Assembly (NCBI GenBank): GCA_031291905.1
Contig: JARLIC010000091.1
Coordinates: forward strand, 1 to 13,648
DNA: 13,648 nt
Direction of reading: 5' to 3'
Origin: Minisyncoccota bacterium
GTDB taxonomy: Bacteria; Patescibacteriota; Minisyncoccia; UBA6257; 2-01-FULL-56-20
The position numbers and the translations under genes are program-made. The notes under the pieces were generated by a model that did not search any database, was not told the origin of the DNA, and saw only the letters and a list, made by a program, of their open reading frames with translations. Numbering within the stretch: position 1 is the first letter of the stretch; every line of letters starts with the position of its first letter. This document shows, piece after piece, positions 1-7,493 of the stretch.

Positions 1-10
1 AAATCCGTGA

Positions 11-16
11 TATAAT
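11..16 (+). promoter_or_regulatory. -10 box of trpS
   Basis: A perfect TATAAT ends 6 bases before the trpS ATG. With the usual spacing, transcription would begin on the A of the ATG, so the trpS mRNA is predicted to be leaderless. No Shine-Dalgarno sequence is visible. The -35 region lies outside the window. Confidence 0.65.
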
Positions 17-22
17 CATTTT

Positions 23-1018
23 ATGGCAACCAAACCTATCCTTGTTTCGGGCATGCAGCCGAGCGGACGATTGCACATCGGCAATTATCTCGGCGCGCTC
101 AAGAACTTCGTCGAACTGCAGGATTTTGGCGACTATCAATGCTATTTCTTCATTGCCGACCTGCATTCGATGACGGAGCCCTATGAGCCTTCGGAGAAAC
201 GGAGGCAAATTATCAACCTCACCGCGGATTTTCTCGCGGCCGGGATCGATCCGAAGAAATCCGTCGTCTTTTTGCAGTCGCTCGTCCCCGCGCACAGTGA
301 GCTCGCATGGATCCTTAACACCATCACGCCGATGGGCGAACTCGAACGCATGACGCAGTTCAAGGACAAATCGGCGCGGCAGGAAGCGAACGTGAACGCA
401 GGATTGTTCACCTATCCGGTCCTTATGGCGGCGGACATCCTTTTGTACGGCACGCGCGTGGTTCCGGTCGGCGACGACCAGCTCCAGCACCTCGAGCTCA
501 CCCGCACGGTCGCGCGAAAGTTCAACACGCGCTTCGGCGGCACGACGTTCATGGAACCGAAGGGTCTGCTCACTAAGACGCCGCGCGTCATGAGCCTCAA
601 AGATCCGTCGAAAAAGATGTCCAAGTCCCAGCCGGAAAGCTGCCTCTTTTTGGATGACGAACCGGAGGAGATCGCGGCGAAGATCGCGCGCGCAGTGACC
701 GACTCGGACACGAAGATCGCGTACGATCCGGAAAAGAAACCCGGACTCTCGAATCTTTTGGAGATCTACGCCGCACTCACCCACCTCGAACCGGAGGCGG
801 TCGCGAAAGAATTCTCGGGCGCGACCTATGCCGAATTCAAAAAGAAACTTACCTCGCTCGTTTCCTCGTATTTTGCGGAATTCCGCGCGAATAAGAAAAA
901 GTTGATGGCAAAGCCGAATACGCTTATCAAAGTTCTGGAATCCGGCTCGAAAAAAGCGGCGAAGGTCGCCGATGTAAAGATGGCCGAAGTAAAAAAGAAG
1001 GTGGGGTTACGGGCGTAA
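23..1018 (+). CDS. trpS: Tryptophanyl-tRNA synthetase
   Basis: Cytoplasmic class I aminoacyl-tRNA synthetase that charges tRNA-Trp with tryptophan using ATP. The 331-residue length is normal for bacterial TrpRS. The HIGH-type signature is HIGN at residues 18-21, after the typical MQPSGRLHIGN context. The family block MAADILLYGT is at 135-144 and VPVGDDQLQHLELTR at 147-161. The ATP-binding loop KMSKS is at 198-202. The start was chosen because a TATAAT box sits directly in front of it and the protein begins at the normal family position; no upstream alternative fits. The next gene follows after about 80 bases on the same strand and has its own candidate promoter. No clear terminator is visible after the TAA stop. 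Confidence 0.97.
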   Translation: MATKPILVSGMQPSGRLHIGNYLGALKNFVELQDFGDYQCYFFIADLHSMTEPYEPSEKRRQIINLTADFLAAGIDPKKSVVFLQSLVPAHSELAWILNTITPMGELERMTQFKDKSARQEANVNAGLFTYPVLMAADILLYGTRVVPVGDDQLQHLELTRTVARKFNTRFGGTTFMEPKGLLTKTPRVMSLKDPSKKMSKSQPESCLFLDDEPEEIAAKIARAVTDSDTKIAYDPEKKPGLSNLLEIYAALTHLEPEAVAKEFSGATYAEFKKKLTSLVSSYFAEFRANKKKLMAKPNTLIKVLESGSKKAAKVADVKMAEVKKKVGLRA

Positions 1019-1084
1019 AATCTGGCCCGCCGGAAGTGTGTTAAAAACTTATTAAGAGTTGCTTGTAATGCCTTTTGCGCCGGC

Positions 1085-1090
1085 TACACT
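1085..1090 (+). promoter_or_regulatory. Candidate -10 box of the coiled-coil gene
   Basis: TACACT lies 7 bases before the ATG at 1098, the same placement as at trpS and smpB. A weak -35 candidate is TTGTAA at 1063-1068 with a 16-base spacer. The GGAG just before the ATG is only 2 bases from it, too close for a normal Shine-Dalgarno site. A second candidate pair is TTAAAA 1041-1046 and TGTAAT 1064-1069 (17-base spacer), which would give a leader of about 20 bases. Confidence 0.4.
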
Positions 1091-1097
1091 TGGAGTG

Positions 1098-1565
1098 ATG
1101 GAACCGAAGATCACTCTCGAATTCATGGCGGCGAAGATCGACGATCTGGCCCTAATGACCAGGCGCGGTTTTGGCTATGCCGAACAAAAATTCGGGGAAA
1201 TTGATGGAAAGTTTGAGGAAATCAATAAACGATTCGAAAGGATCGAGGGTAAATTGGATGAATTCAGCGGAAGATTTGACGACATCGACCAAAACTTTAT
1301 GGCAATTGCCCAACAGTTTGAGACTATAGACCAAAAATTCGAGGTGGCGGATAAGCGATTTGATACCATAGAGCAACATCTCATTAAACTCGAACAACGG
1401 GTGGATCACATCGAATATTCCGTTTATAACATCCAGATCCAGACCGAGAATATCCAGCAAGAAATGAGCGGCATCCATAAAGTACTCGACGCCTTCAATG
1501 GCCGGCTCACCGCCGTCGAAAACTACCTCGGGTTTCAAAACCAGAAACCGCTGTTCGAATTTTAA
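1098..1565 (+). CDS. Small coiled-coil protein of unknown function
   Basis: Predicted 155-residue soluble protein, almost entirely helical. From residue 30 to about 107, a hydrophobic residue recurs every 3-4 positions in a repeated pattern of the type KFxEIDxKFEEINKRFERIE, about eleven short units long. Phe and Ile/Leu alternate at the core positions and charged residues lie between, as expected of a long coiled coil or helical bundle. A less regular amphipathic stretch (108-143) and a short C-terminal tail follow. There is no signal peptide, membrane segment or enzyme motif. The ATG at 1098 is preferred over in-frame starts at 1059 (TTG) and 1068 (ATG), because the -10 box lies between them and because the residues before 1098 do not look like part of the fold. 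The gene is clearly AT-richer than its neighbours. It converges on ileS with only 16 bases between the stop codons. The function is not recognised; a structural or scaffolding role is only a guess. Confidence 0.8.
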   Translation: MEPKITLEFMAAKIDDLALMTRRGFGYAEQKFGEIDGKFEEINKRFERIEGKLDEFSGRFDDIDQNFMAIAQQFETIDQKFEVADKRFDTIEQHLIKLEQRVDHIEYSVYNIQIQTENIQQEMSGIHKVLDAFNGRLTAVENYLGFQNQKPLFEF

Positions 1566-1581
1566 CCCCCGGATACGGCGC

Positions 1582-4500
1582 CTAGATCTTCCGGAGTGCA
1601 GCCCACACCTCTTCACCGTTGAGCTTTCCGGATTCCTCCGCCGCAAATTTTTCCGAGCGCGCGTACTCGATCTCTGCGGCGCCGATCTCCGCAAGGAATG
1701 CCTTCTCGTTGCGCTCGATCGTCTGCCGTGCGCCCGCGGAAAGTTCCGCCATCGCCACAATCTTATCCCCCGGTTTGAGTGCCGCTTTCTGGCGCAACCC
1801 CTGGAACATGCGCGTGAGCTCGCGCACCGTCCCCTCCTCCCGCAACTCCCCGGTGATCGCCGTATCGAGCAACGGCTCGGTCTGCGCCGCATCGACGATT
1901 ATCATTTTCACATTCACCTCCTCCGCGAGGATCGCGTTCAGTTCTCCGCCGAGCTCGACGGAAACGGTCATTGACGCGAGCGGCTGGCGGACCTTAAGTC
2001 CCGCCGTCGCGCGCGCGGCAAGTCCCGCGCTCGCCAAGCGACGGACCGCGGCCATGTCCTCCGTCACCTTCGCGCGCTCCTTTTCCTTCAATGAGAACTT
2101 CGCTTTGGGCCATTCTTCCAGGTGCACCGATGCGGGCGCATTGGCGCCGGCAAGCTCGCCGTGCAGAGCCTCCGCAAGGAAGGGCATGAACGGCGCAAGC
2201 ACGCGGCTCACCGTGAGCAACGAGTTCCGCATGGTATCGAAGAATCCCGCATCCTTCCGCTTGCGCGAGCGCCGCAGATACCACGTCGAAAGGTCGTCCA
2301 CATATTCCTGGATGGCGCGTGTGGCGTGCACGGTGTCGTACGTATCGAGCGCGCGCGTCACGATATCCACCAGCTCCTCCGTACGGACGGTTATCCATTG
2401 ATCAAGAAGGTCCTTGCCGGTGACCGCATCTTCGGCACCGGCATCCGCACCGGAACCTTCCGCCTCGACCTCTCCGCGATACGTCGCAAAATATTTATAA
2501 ACATTGGTCAGCAACAACCCGACCTTCCGGTACGCGCCTTCGACGCCTTTCTCGGAGAAGTTGAGGTTGTCCGCCTGCATCACTACGGAATTCATGAGAT
2601 AGAACCGTAGGCTGTCGGCGCCGTATTTGTCGATCATCAGCTTCGGATCGGGGAAATTGTTCTTCGACTTGCTCATCTTCGAGCCGTCCTCCGCGAGGAT
2701 CGTGCCCGTCGTCACCACATTCTCGAACGGCGCGTGCCCGAACAAAATGAACGACACGACGTGCGAAAGGTAGAACCACGCGCGCGTCTGCGCGATATAT
2801 TCCGCGACGAACTGCGCAGGGAAATGCTTCTTGAACTCCTTTTCGTTCTCGAACGGATAATGATATTCCGCGAAGGGCATGGAACCCGCCTCGATCCACG
2901 AATCGAAGATCTCCGGCGTGCGGCGCATGACGCCGCCGCACTTGCACGGGAACGTGACGTCGTCGATGTACGGCCGGTGAAGGTCGGCCTCGCCCGAATC
3001 GTTGCGGGGAACATTCTTGAAGCCGAGCTTCCGGACCTCGGCGAAGTTCGTGAAGTCGTCCCCTCTTTTTTCCTTCTCCTTTATCGCCGCCCTTTCGCTC
3101 CACCCCTCCGCGATCTGCGCGAGCATCCACGACGGATAGTCGTGCGTGACAAGAAGGATATTTTTCCCCTCGTACTTCTCCTCGCATTCCTTCATGAATC
3201 CCCATAGGCGCGTGCGGACATCGCGGAGCGACTCTCCCCCTTCCGGCCGCACCTCGAAACGCTCCCTAAGCGTGGGATATACCTGATGATACTTCTCGTC
3301 GCGCAGTCCGGTGAGCGAAGGCCCGAGATGGATCTCTTCGAGGCGGGCATCCACGAGCTCCTTTTCCCCCGTCAGCACCGATGCCACGATGTGCTCCGTG
3401 TCCTTCGTGCGCGTGACGTCGGAAGTGATGATGAGGTCGATCTTCTTGTGCTCCTTCGCAAGCTCCTTTTTGAATTTTTCGGCCGATGCGAGCACCTGGT
3501 CCTTGCCACGCGGCGTAAGATGCAGATATTTCCGCTGGCCGGAATCGATGATGTCGAAGAAGTTGCTCTCCGCCTCACCGTGCCGCATCACCCAATAGTC
3601 GTTCTTTGCGCCGCCCGCTTTTTTCGAAAGTTCCTCAAGGCTGCCCACCGCCTCGATCATGCCGCAATCCGCGCACTTCCACACCGGCACCGGATTGCCC
3701 CAATAGCGGTTGCGCGAGATGTTCCAGTCCGGCGCCGCCTCGACGCTCTTCTGATAACGTCCGTGCTTGAGATGCTCGGGGAACCAGTTCACCTCCTTGT
3801 CGTTCGATTTCAAAAGTCCCGGTTTGATCTTCTGGATGTTCACGAACCATGCGGGGATCGCGTTATAGAAGAGCGCCGTGCCGCACCGCCAGCAGAACGG
3901 GTACGAGTGGATGAATTGCTGGCGCTTGAACAGAAGGCCGCGCGCCTCAAGGTCTTTTTTGATGAACCGCTCGGAGTCCTTGAAATACATGCCGCGCACG
4001 AGCTCCGGCGCCTTTTCGTTGAACGTCCCCTTCTCGTCAAGAAGCGGCACAATCGGCAGACCCTCGCGCACTCCCATCGCGTAGTCGTCTTCGCCGTACA
4101 CCACCGCGGTGTGTACGATACCGGTACCGTCCTCGGTGTTCACGAAATCCGCCGCATATACTTTGAACGCCTTATCGGACTGCGCGACCTCGGGGATATT
4201 GAAAAGCGGCTCGTAGGAAAGACCGACGAGGCCGCTACCTTTGACATCGCCCCACAGCATCTCTATTTCTTCATCCTTGAAAACCTTTTGCACGAGCTCG
4301 CTCGCAACGATATAAAGTTCATTGCTCCCTTTAATGCGAAGCGCGGTATAGATGATATCCTTTCCGACCGCCAGTGCGACATTGCCCGGTAAGGTCCACG
4401 GGGTCGTCGTCCATGCCATAAGATAGTCGGCATCCGTCGTCGTTCCATTCGCCCCGATCTTCTGGCCCGGTTTCAGGTGAAACTTCACGAACACGGACTC

Positions 4501-5136
4501 CTCCTGCACGTCCTTGTAGCTGTTGTCCATCGCGACCTCGAAGTTCGAAAGTGGTGTCTCGCAGCGCGGGCAATATAACAAAACCTTGCGACCTTCATAA
4601 ATGAGGTTCTTGTCATACATCTGCTTGAAACCCCACCATACCGACTCCATGAAGTCGGTGTCCATCGTCTTGTACGAATCGTCGAAATCCACCCACCGCG
4701 CGATGCGTCGGATCATCTGCCGCCATTCGGAAACATACGTGAGCACCATGCTCCGGCACGTCTCGTTGAACGTCTTTATACCGATCTCCTCGATCTGCTT
4801 CTTGCCGGAAATGCCGAGCTTGCGCTCGACGACCTCCTCGATCGGCAGGCCGTGGCAATCCCATCCCCACCGGCGGCGCACAAAGCGGCCATTCATCGTC
4901 TGATAGCGCGGCACGACGTCCTTTATGGTGGACGCCAGAAGATGTCCGTAGTGAGGAAGTCCCGTCGCGAACGGAGGCCCGTCATAGAACGTGAACGGCG
5001 TGCCGTCGGCGGTTCGCTCGAGGCTCTTCTCGAAAATTTTATGCTCGTCCCAGAACGCCAGGATTTTTTCCTCAAGTTCCGGAAGTTTGATCTCGCCCTC
5101 GAGAAAATGCGGCATATGCGGGGGTTTGGTGTCCAT
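1582..5136 (-). CDS. ileS: Isoleucyl-tRNA synthetase with inserted histidine-phosphatase domain
   Basis: Class I synthetase charging tRNA-Ile, 1184 residues. Visible parts in order: HYGH (HIGH equivalent) at 62-65; Cys pair CPRC at 189-192; CP1 editing domain about 195-400, with TTTPWTLPGN at 243-252 and GEDDY at 348-352; Cys pair CWRC at 415-418; the NRYWGNPVPVW block at 476-486; Cys pair at 488 and 491; the foreign insert at about 508-715; then DLHRPYIDD at 718-726, CKC at 731-733 and FDSWIEAGSMPF at 744-755; KMSKS at 820-824; and an anticodon-binding and C-terminal region from about 905. The layout resembles the eukaryote-like (mupirocin-resistant type) IleRS group. The insert carries RHG at 518-520, SDVTRTKDT at 572-580, GGES at 633-636 and VTHD at 663-666, the hallmarks of the histidine phosphatase superfamily. 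The reading frame is continuous through both junctions. The gene has its own promoter after the argS terminator. Confidence 0.96.
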   Translation of the reverse strand: MDTKPPHMPHFLEGEIKLPELEEKILAFWDEHKIFEKSLERTADGTPFTFYDGPPFATGLPHYGHLLASTIKDVVPRYQTMNGRFVRRRWGWDCHGLPIEEVVERKLGISGKKQIEEIGIKTFNETCRSMVLTYVSEWRQMIRRIARWVDFDDSYKTMDTDFMESVWWGFKQMYDKNLIYEGRKVLLYCPRCETPLSNFEVAMDNSYKDVQEESVFVKFHLKPGQKIGANGTTTDADYLMAWTTTPWTLPGNVALAVGKDIIYTALRIKGSNELYIVASELVQKVFKDEEIEMLWGDVKGSGLVGLSYEPLFNIPEVAQSDKAFKVYAADFVNTEDGTGIVHTAVVYGEDDYAMGVREGLPIVPLLDEKGTFNEKAPELVRGMYFKDSERFIKKDLEARGLLFKRQQFIHSYPFCWRCGTALFYNAIPAWFVNIQKIKPGLLKSNDKEVNWFPEHLKHGRYQKSVEAAPDWNISRNRYWGNPVPVWKCADCGMIEAVGSLEELSKKAGGAKNDYWVMRHGEAESNFFDIIDSGQRKYLHLTPRGKDQVLASAEKFKKELAKEHKKIDLIITSDVTRTKDTEHIVASVLTGEKELVDARLEEIHLGPSLTGLRDEKYHQVYPTLRERFEVRPEGGESLRDVRTRLWGFMKECEEKYEGKNILLVTHDYPSWMLAQIAEGWSERAAIKEKEKRGDDFTNFAEVRKLGFKNVPRNDSGEADLHRPYIDDVTFPCKCGGVMRRTPEIFDSWIEAGSMPFAEYHYPFENEKEFKKHFPAQFVAEYIAQTRAWFYLSHVVSFILFGHAPFENVVTTGTILAEDGSKMSKSKNNFPDPKLMIDKYGADSLRFYLMNSVVMQADNLNFSEKGVEGAYRKVGLLLTNVYKYFATYRGEVEAEGSGADAGAEDAVTGKDLLDQWITVRTEELVDIVTRALDTYDTVHATRAIQEYVDDLSTWYLRRSRKRKDAGFFDTMRNSLLTVSRVLAPFMPFLAEALHGELAGANAPASVHLEEWPKAKFSLKEKERAKVTEDMAAVRRLASAGLAARATAGLKVRQPLASMTVSVELGGELNAILAEEVNVKMIIVDAAQTEPLLDTAITGELREEGTVRELTRMFQGLRQKAALKPGDKIVAMAELSAGARQTIERNEKAFLAEIGAAEIEYARSEKFAAEESGKLNGEEVWAALRKI
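2992..3615 (-). other. Histidine-phosphatase domain inserted in IleRS
   Basis: Codons for about residues 508-715 of IleRS. The order of motifs matches a phosphoglycerate mutase-like phosphatase: RHG with the nucleophilic His at 519, then a SDxxRTxxT block with the second Arg at 576. Next comes LEEIHLG with the probable acid Glu at 601, then PEGGES at 631-636, and the second catalytic His at 665 in LLVTHD. All four core Arg/His residues are present, so the domain is probably active. The flanking synthetase sequence (ELSK on one side, DLHRPYID on the other) would join normally if the domain were removed. In the family, such domains remove phosphate from small molecules or proteins through a phospho-His intermediate; the substrate here is unknown. 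The exact borders are approximate. Confidence 0.88.
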
Positions 5137-5144
5137 TACCCATT

Positions 5145-5174
5145 AAAATACCAGATTTTGCGGGATTTTTCCAA
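5145..5174 (-). promoter_or_regulatory. ileS promoter
   Basis: On the minus strand, TTGGAA (5174-5169), an 18-base spacer, then TATTTT (5150-5145) preceded by TGG, an extended -10. Predicted transcription starts about 2 bases before the ileS ATG, so the leader is almost absent. The -35 abuts the argS terminator, so ileS appears to be transcribed separately from argS. Confidence 0.5.
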
Positions 5175-5175
5175 T

Positions 5176-5213
5176 AAAAAAGCCCCGCACCGACGATCCA
5201 GTGAAGGGCTTTT
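5176..5213 (-). terminator. Rho-independent terminator of argS
   Basis: On the minus strand the arms AAAAGCCC and GGGCTTTT pair (5213-5206 with 5185-5178). An inner CAC/GTG pairing closes the loop, and the exit side runs into six T residues. It overlaps the argS TAA stop codon and lies just before the ileS promoter. Confidence 0.75.
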
Positions 5214-6945
5214 AGATCTTTTCCGGGGCCTTTATGCCGAGTAAGTTCAATCCCGCCGCGAGCGTCCGTGCGGCGACCTCCGTGAGCGCGAGGCGCGCGC
5301 CGCGCCGGTCGGCATCGCCGTCTTTCAAAATAGGCGTGGTCTCGTAGAACTTGTTCGCCGCGACCGCGAGCTTATGGAGATAGGTCGCCACTCCGTTCGG
5401 CGCAAGAGCGGCGGCGGCGCGCGCGACGATATCGGGGAACTCGAAGATCTTCCTCATCAATGCGAGCTCAGCCTCCGAATCGAGTTGCGCGATGTCCGCC
5501 GCGCCACTTTGGGGAACAAAGCCCTCGTCGCCGGCCTTGCGGATAATGCTCCGCAGGCGCGCGTAGGCATATTGAAGATACGGCCCCGAGTCGCCCTCGA
5601 ATGAAAGCGACTTCTCGAAATCGAAAATGATATCCTGGCCGGGGTTCTGCTTGAGGATCGAATATTTTATCGCGCCGACGGCGATGGCCTCGGTGACCTC
5701 CTCACGCTCCGCATCGTCGAGCGAGCTCCGTTCGCTCACCTTCTCGCGCAATGCCAATTTCGCTTTGTCGAGCAGAGACTCCCCCGTGATCACATCGCCC
5801 GTGCGCGACGACATCTTGCCGGTCGGCAGACGCAGCATCCCATGGGGCATATGCCGCGTACGTGCGGCGACCTCGGGCGGCAGGGCGAGCTCCATCGCTT
5901 TGATGAGCACGCGGAAGTAATCGATGATCTCGTTCGCGGTGACGATCACCGAAAGGCCGAGTGGATTCTCCTCGAACTTCTTCTTATTCAGCCCGAGTTC
6001 TTTCGCCTCGTACGTGGGAAGCCCGCGCGAATTGACGAACACGCGCGTATGAAGGCCGTACTTCTCGCCCGGAAACACGATCGCGCCCTCGCTCTTCACG
6101 AAGATATCCTCGTGCGCGAGCACCGTCGCCAGGCCTTCCTTCACCATATCGCGCTCGAAGAAATACTTGTCGAACTTCGTGCCCAGCCGCGCGTATACGG
6201 TCTCGAAATATTCAAGGCTCCATTTGCGCCCTGCATCGTACAACGTGTTGACGGTCTCGTCGCTCCGCGAATAGATCTTCTCGTTGAGCACGTCGATCGC
6301 GCCCCTCGCCTCCAAGTCCCCTTCGTCATCGTAGGCGCGGGAGCCCGCCGCATATGCATCGCCGAGGAACGCCATCTTTTCGGCAAGGTCCGCGTGCGCG
6401 TCCGGCATTTTCTCCTTGTTATGCTCCATCCCCCATACCGCCTTCGCCACATGGAGACCGACGTCGCCCTGATAGTTCGCGCGGAGCACCTTGGCACCCG
6501 CCGCCTCGTAAAGCCGCGAGAACGACTCGCCGATCGTATTGCTCATCAGATGCCCGATATGGAAAAGTTTGAACGGGTTCGGGTCGGTGAATTCGACCAT
6601 GACGGTCTTGCCGGCAAGCTCGGTATTCTTTCCGTATGCCCCATTGCTCACAACATGCGCGAACTCCGCGCGCACCGCATCGTCGCTCAGCCAGAAATTG
6701 ATGAAGCCGGGCGCCACGGCTTCCACGCGCGCGAAGGACCCGGCCGGCGCCTTCGCCTTGATCTTCGCCGCGAGTTCGGCGGCAAGCTCCATCGGCTTCC
6801 GCTTCTGCATCTTCGCGAGCCGCATCGCGACATTCGTCGAATAGTGGCCGAACGACGGCTCGTCGGGAACGGACAATTCGGGCACGGCATCCGTCGCTGC
6901 GGCGCCGAGAGCATCATTGATGATGGCGAGGATCGTGTCTTTCAT
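5212..6945 (-). CDS. argS: Arginyl-tRNA synthetase
   Basis: Cytoplasmic class I synthetase charging tRNA-Arg; 577 residues, normal for the family. The N-terminal additional domain (about 1-110) contains SFGHYSTNVAMRLAK at 31-45. The catalytic core has VEFTDPNPFKLFHIGHL at 117-133, with HIGH at 129-132. The KMSKS-equivalent is KMSSR at 377-381 in GKMSSRTGDVIT. The C-terminal DALR anticodon-binding domain occupies about 455-577, including EGDSGPYLQYAYAR before it and an ending typical of the family. The start at 6945 matches the family N-terminus. A TATAGC preceded by TGC (6959-6954) sits 8 bases upstream as a weak extended -10. The gene is divergent from smpB and ends in its own terminator. 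Confidence 0.97.
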   Translation of the reverse strand: MKDTILAIINDALGAAATDAVPELSVPDEPSFGHYSTNVAMRLAKMQKRKPMELAAELAAKIKAKAPAGSFARVEAVAPGFINFWLSDDAVRAEFAHVVSNGAYGKNTELAGKTVMVEFTDPNPFKLFHIGHLMSNTIGESFSRLYEAAGAKVLRANYQGDVGLHVAKAVWGMEHNKEKMPDAHADLAEKMAFLGDAYAAGSRAYDDEGDLEARGAIDVLNEKIYSRSDETVNTLYDAGRKWSLEYFETVYARLGTKFDKYFFERDMVKEGLATVLAHEDIFVKSEGAIVFPGEKYGLHTRVFVNSRGLPTYEAKELGLNKKKFEENPLGLSVIVTANEIIDYFRVLIKAMELALPPEVAARTRHMPHGMLRLPTGKMSSRTGDVITGESLLDKAKLALREKVSERSSLDDAEREEVTEAIAVGAIKYSILKQNPGQDIIFDFEKSLSFEGDSGPYLQYAYARLRSIIRKAGDEGFVPQSGAADIAQLDSEAELALMRKIFEFPDIVARAAAALAPNGVATYLHKLAVAANKFYETTPILKDGDADRRGARLALTEVAARTLAAGLNLLGIKAPEKI

Positions 6946-6953
6946 GGAATATA

Positions 6954-6962
6954 GCTATAGCA
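6954..6962 (-). promoter_or_regulatory. Candidate extended -10 of argS
   Basis: TGC followed by TATAGC on the minus strand ends 8 bases before the argS ATG. No convincing -35 is seen. The box lies within a TATAGCTATA palindrome (6950-6959), and a second possible -10 (TATATT, 6954-6949) is probably too close to the start codon. Confidence 0.35.
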
Positions 6963-6990
6963 TATCGTAACGCCGCGCCGCCGTCGAGCT

Positions 6991-7019
6991 TTGAGTAAGC
7001 GGCGGTTATGCCATACACT
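6991..7019 (+). promoter_or_regulatory. smpB promoter
   Basis: TTGAGT (6991-6996), a 17-base spacer, then TACACT (7014-7019). The predicted transcription start falls exactly on the A of the ATG at 7026, so a leaderless smpB mRNA is expected. This placement also settles the choice of start codon, since an upstream in-frame ATG at 7008 lies inside the promoter. Confidence 0.65.
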
Positions 7020-7025
7020 ATACCC

Positions 7026-7472
7026 ATGGACCCGGTCACAAGCACCATCGCCGAGAACCGCCGCGGGCGGTTCGATTACGAAATAAAGGAGGCCATGGAG
7101 GCGGGCATAGAGCTCGCCGGCTTCGAGGTGAAAAGCGCCAAGGGCGGCTCGTTCCAGATCGCGGGCGCTCACGTGCTCATCCGCGGCGGCGAGGCATGGC
7201 TCGTGAACGCGCATATCCCGCCCTACCAGCCGAAGAACATGCCGGAAGGATACGAGGAGGACCGCGCACGGCGGCTTCTGCTTTCGCGGGACGAGATCGT
7301 GCAACTCGCGGGCACGCTGAAGGATAAAAGTGCGCATATCATTCCCTTGCGCGCATACCTCAAGCACGGCTACATCAAGATCGAGATCGGCATCGGACGG
7401 TCTCGCAGAAAATCGGACAAGCGCGAGGCGCTCAAAAAGCGCGCCCATAACCGCGAGATGCGCGCGGAATAG
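7026..7472 (+). CDS. smpB: SsrA-binding protein SmpB
   Basis: Partner of tmRNA in trans-translation: it binds the tRNA-like end of tmRNA and brings it to ribosomes stalled on broken mRNA. The 148-residue protein has the family blocks IAENRRGRFDYEI at 8-20, EAGIELAGFEVKS at 25-37, NAHIPPY at 61-67, RRLLLSRDEI at 82-91 and YIKIEIGIGRSRRKSDKR at 116-133. The last block normally reads GLARGKK; the basic character is kept. The C-terminal tail is basic and helical, as expected for the part that enters the decoding centre. The start at 7026 is preferred over the ATG at 7008 because of the promoter and the match to the family N-terminus. The tmRNA gene itself is not visible here. The gene converges on the DsbA-like gene with 21 bases between them. 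Confidence 0.95.
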   Translation: MDPVTSTIAENRRGRFDYEIKEAMEAGIELAGFEVKSAKGGSFQIAGAHVLIRGGEAWLVNAHIPPYQPKNMPEGYEEDRARRLLLSRDEIVQLAGTLKDKSAHIIPLRAYLKHGYIKIEIGIGRSRRKSDKREALKKRAHNREMRAE

Positions 7473-7493
7473 CCGGGGTTTGATGCGCCCCGC

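Noticed and set aside
4087..4128. HTAVVYGEDDY in the IleRS editing domain, lacking the usual Pro, as a sign of lost editing
   Set aside because: The acidic GEDDY part and the Thr-rich TTTPWTLPGN segment are intact, and such variation may be normal for this lineage; not enough to claim loss of editing.
3286..4392. Long open frame on the plus strand opposite ileS
   Set aside because: No family signature and no promoter or ribosome site; the minus-strand frame carries clear IleRS motifs throughout.
5842..6954. Long open frame on the plus strand opposite argS
   Set aside because: Antisense shadow; argS motifs cover the other strand fully.
6950..6959. TATAGCTATA palindrome as an operator
   Set aside because: Short and fully explained by overlap with AT-rich promoter sequence; no second copy was seen.
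7474..7492. CGGGG/CCCCG hairpin between smpB and the DsbA-like gene as a terminator
   Set aside because: The stem is only five pairs with a 9-base loop, and there is no T run on either side; it may weakly contribute but is not supported as a terminator.
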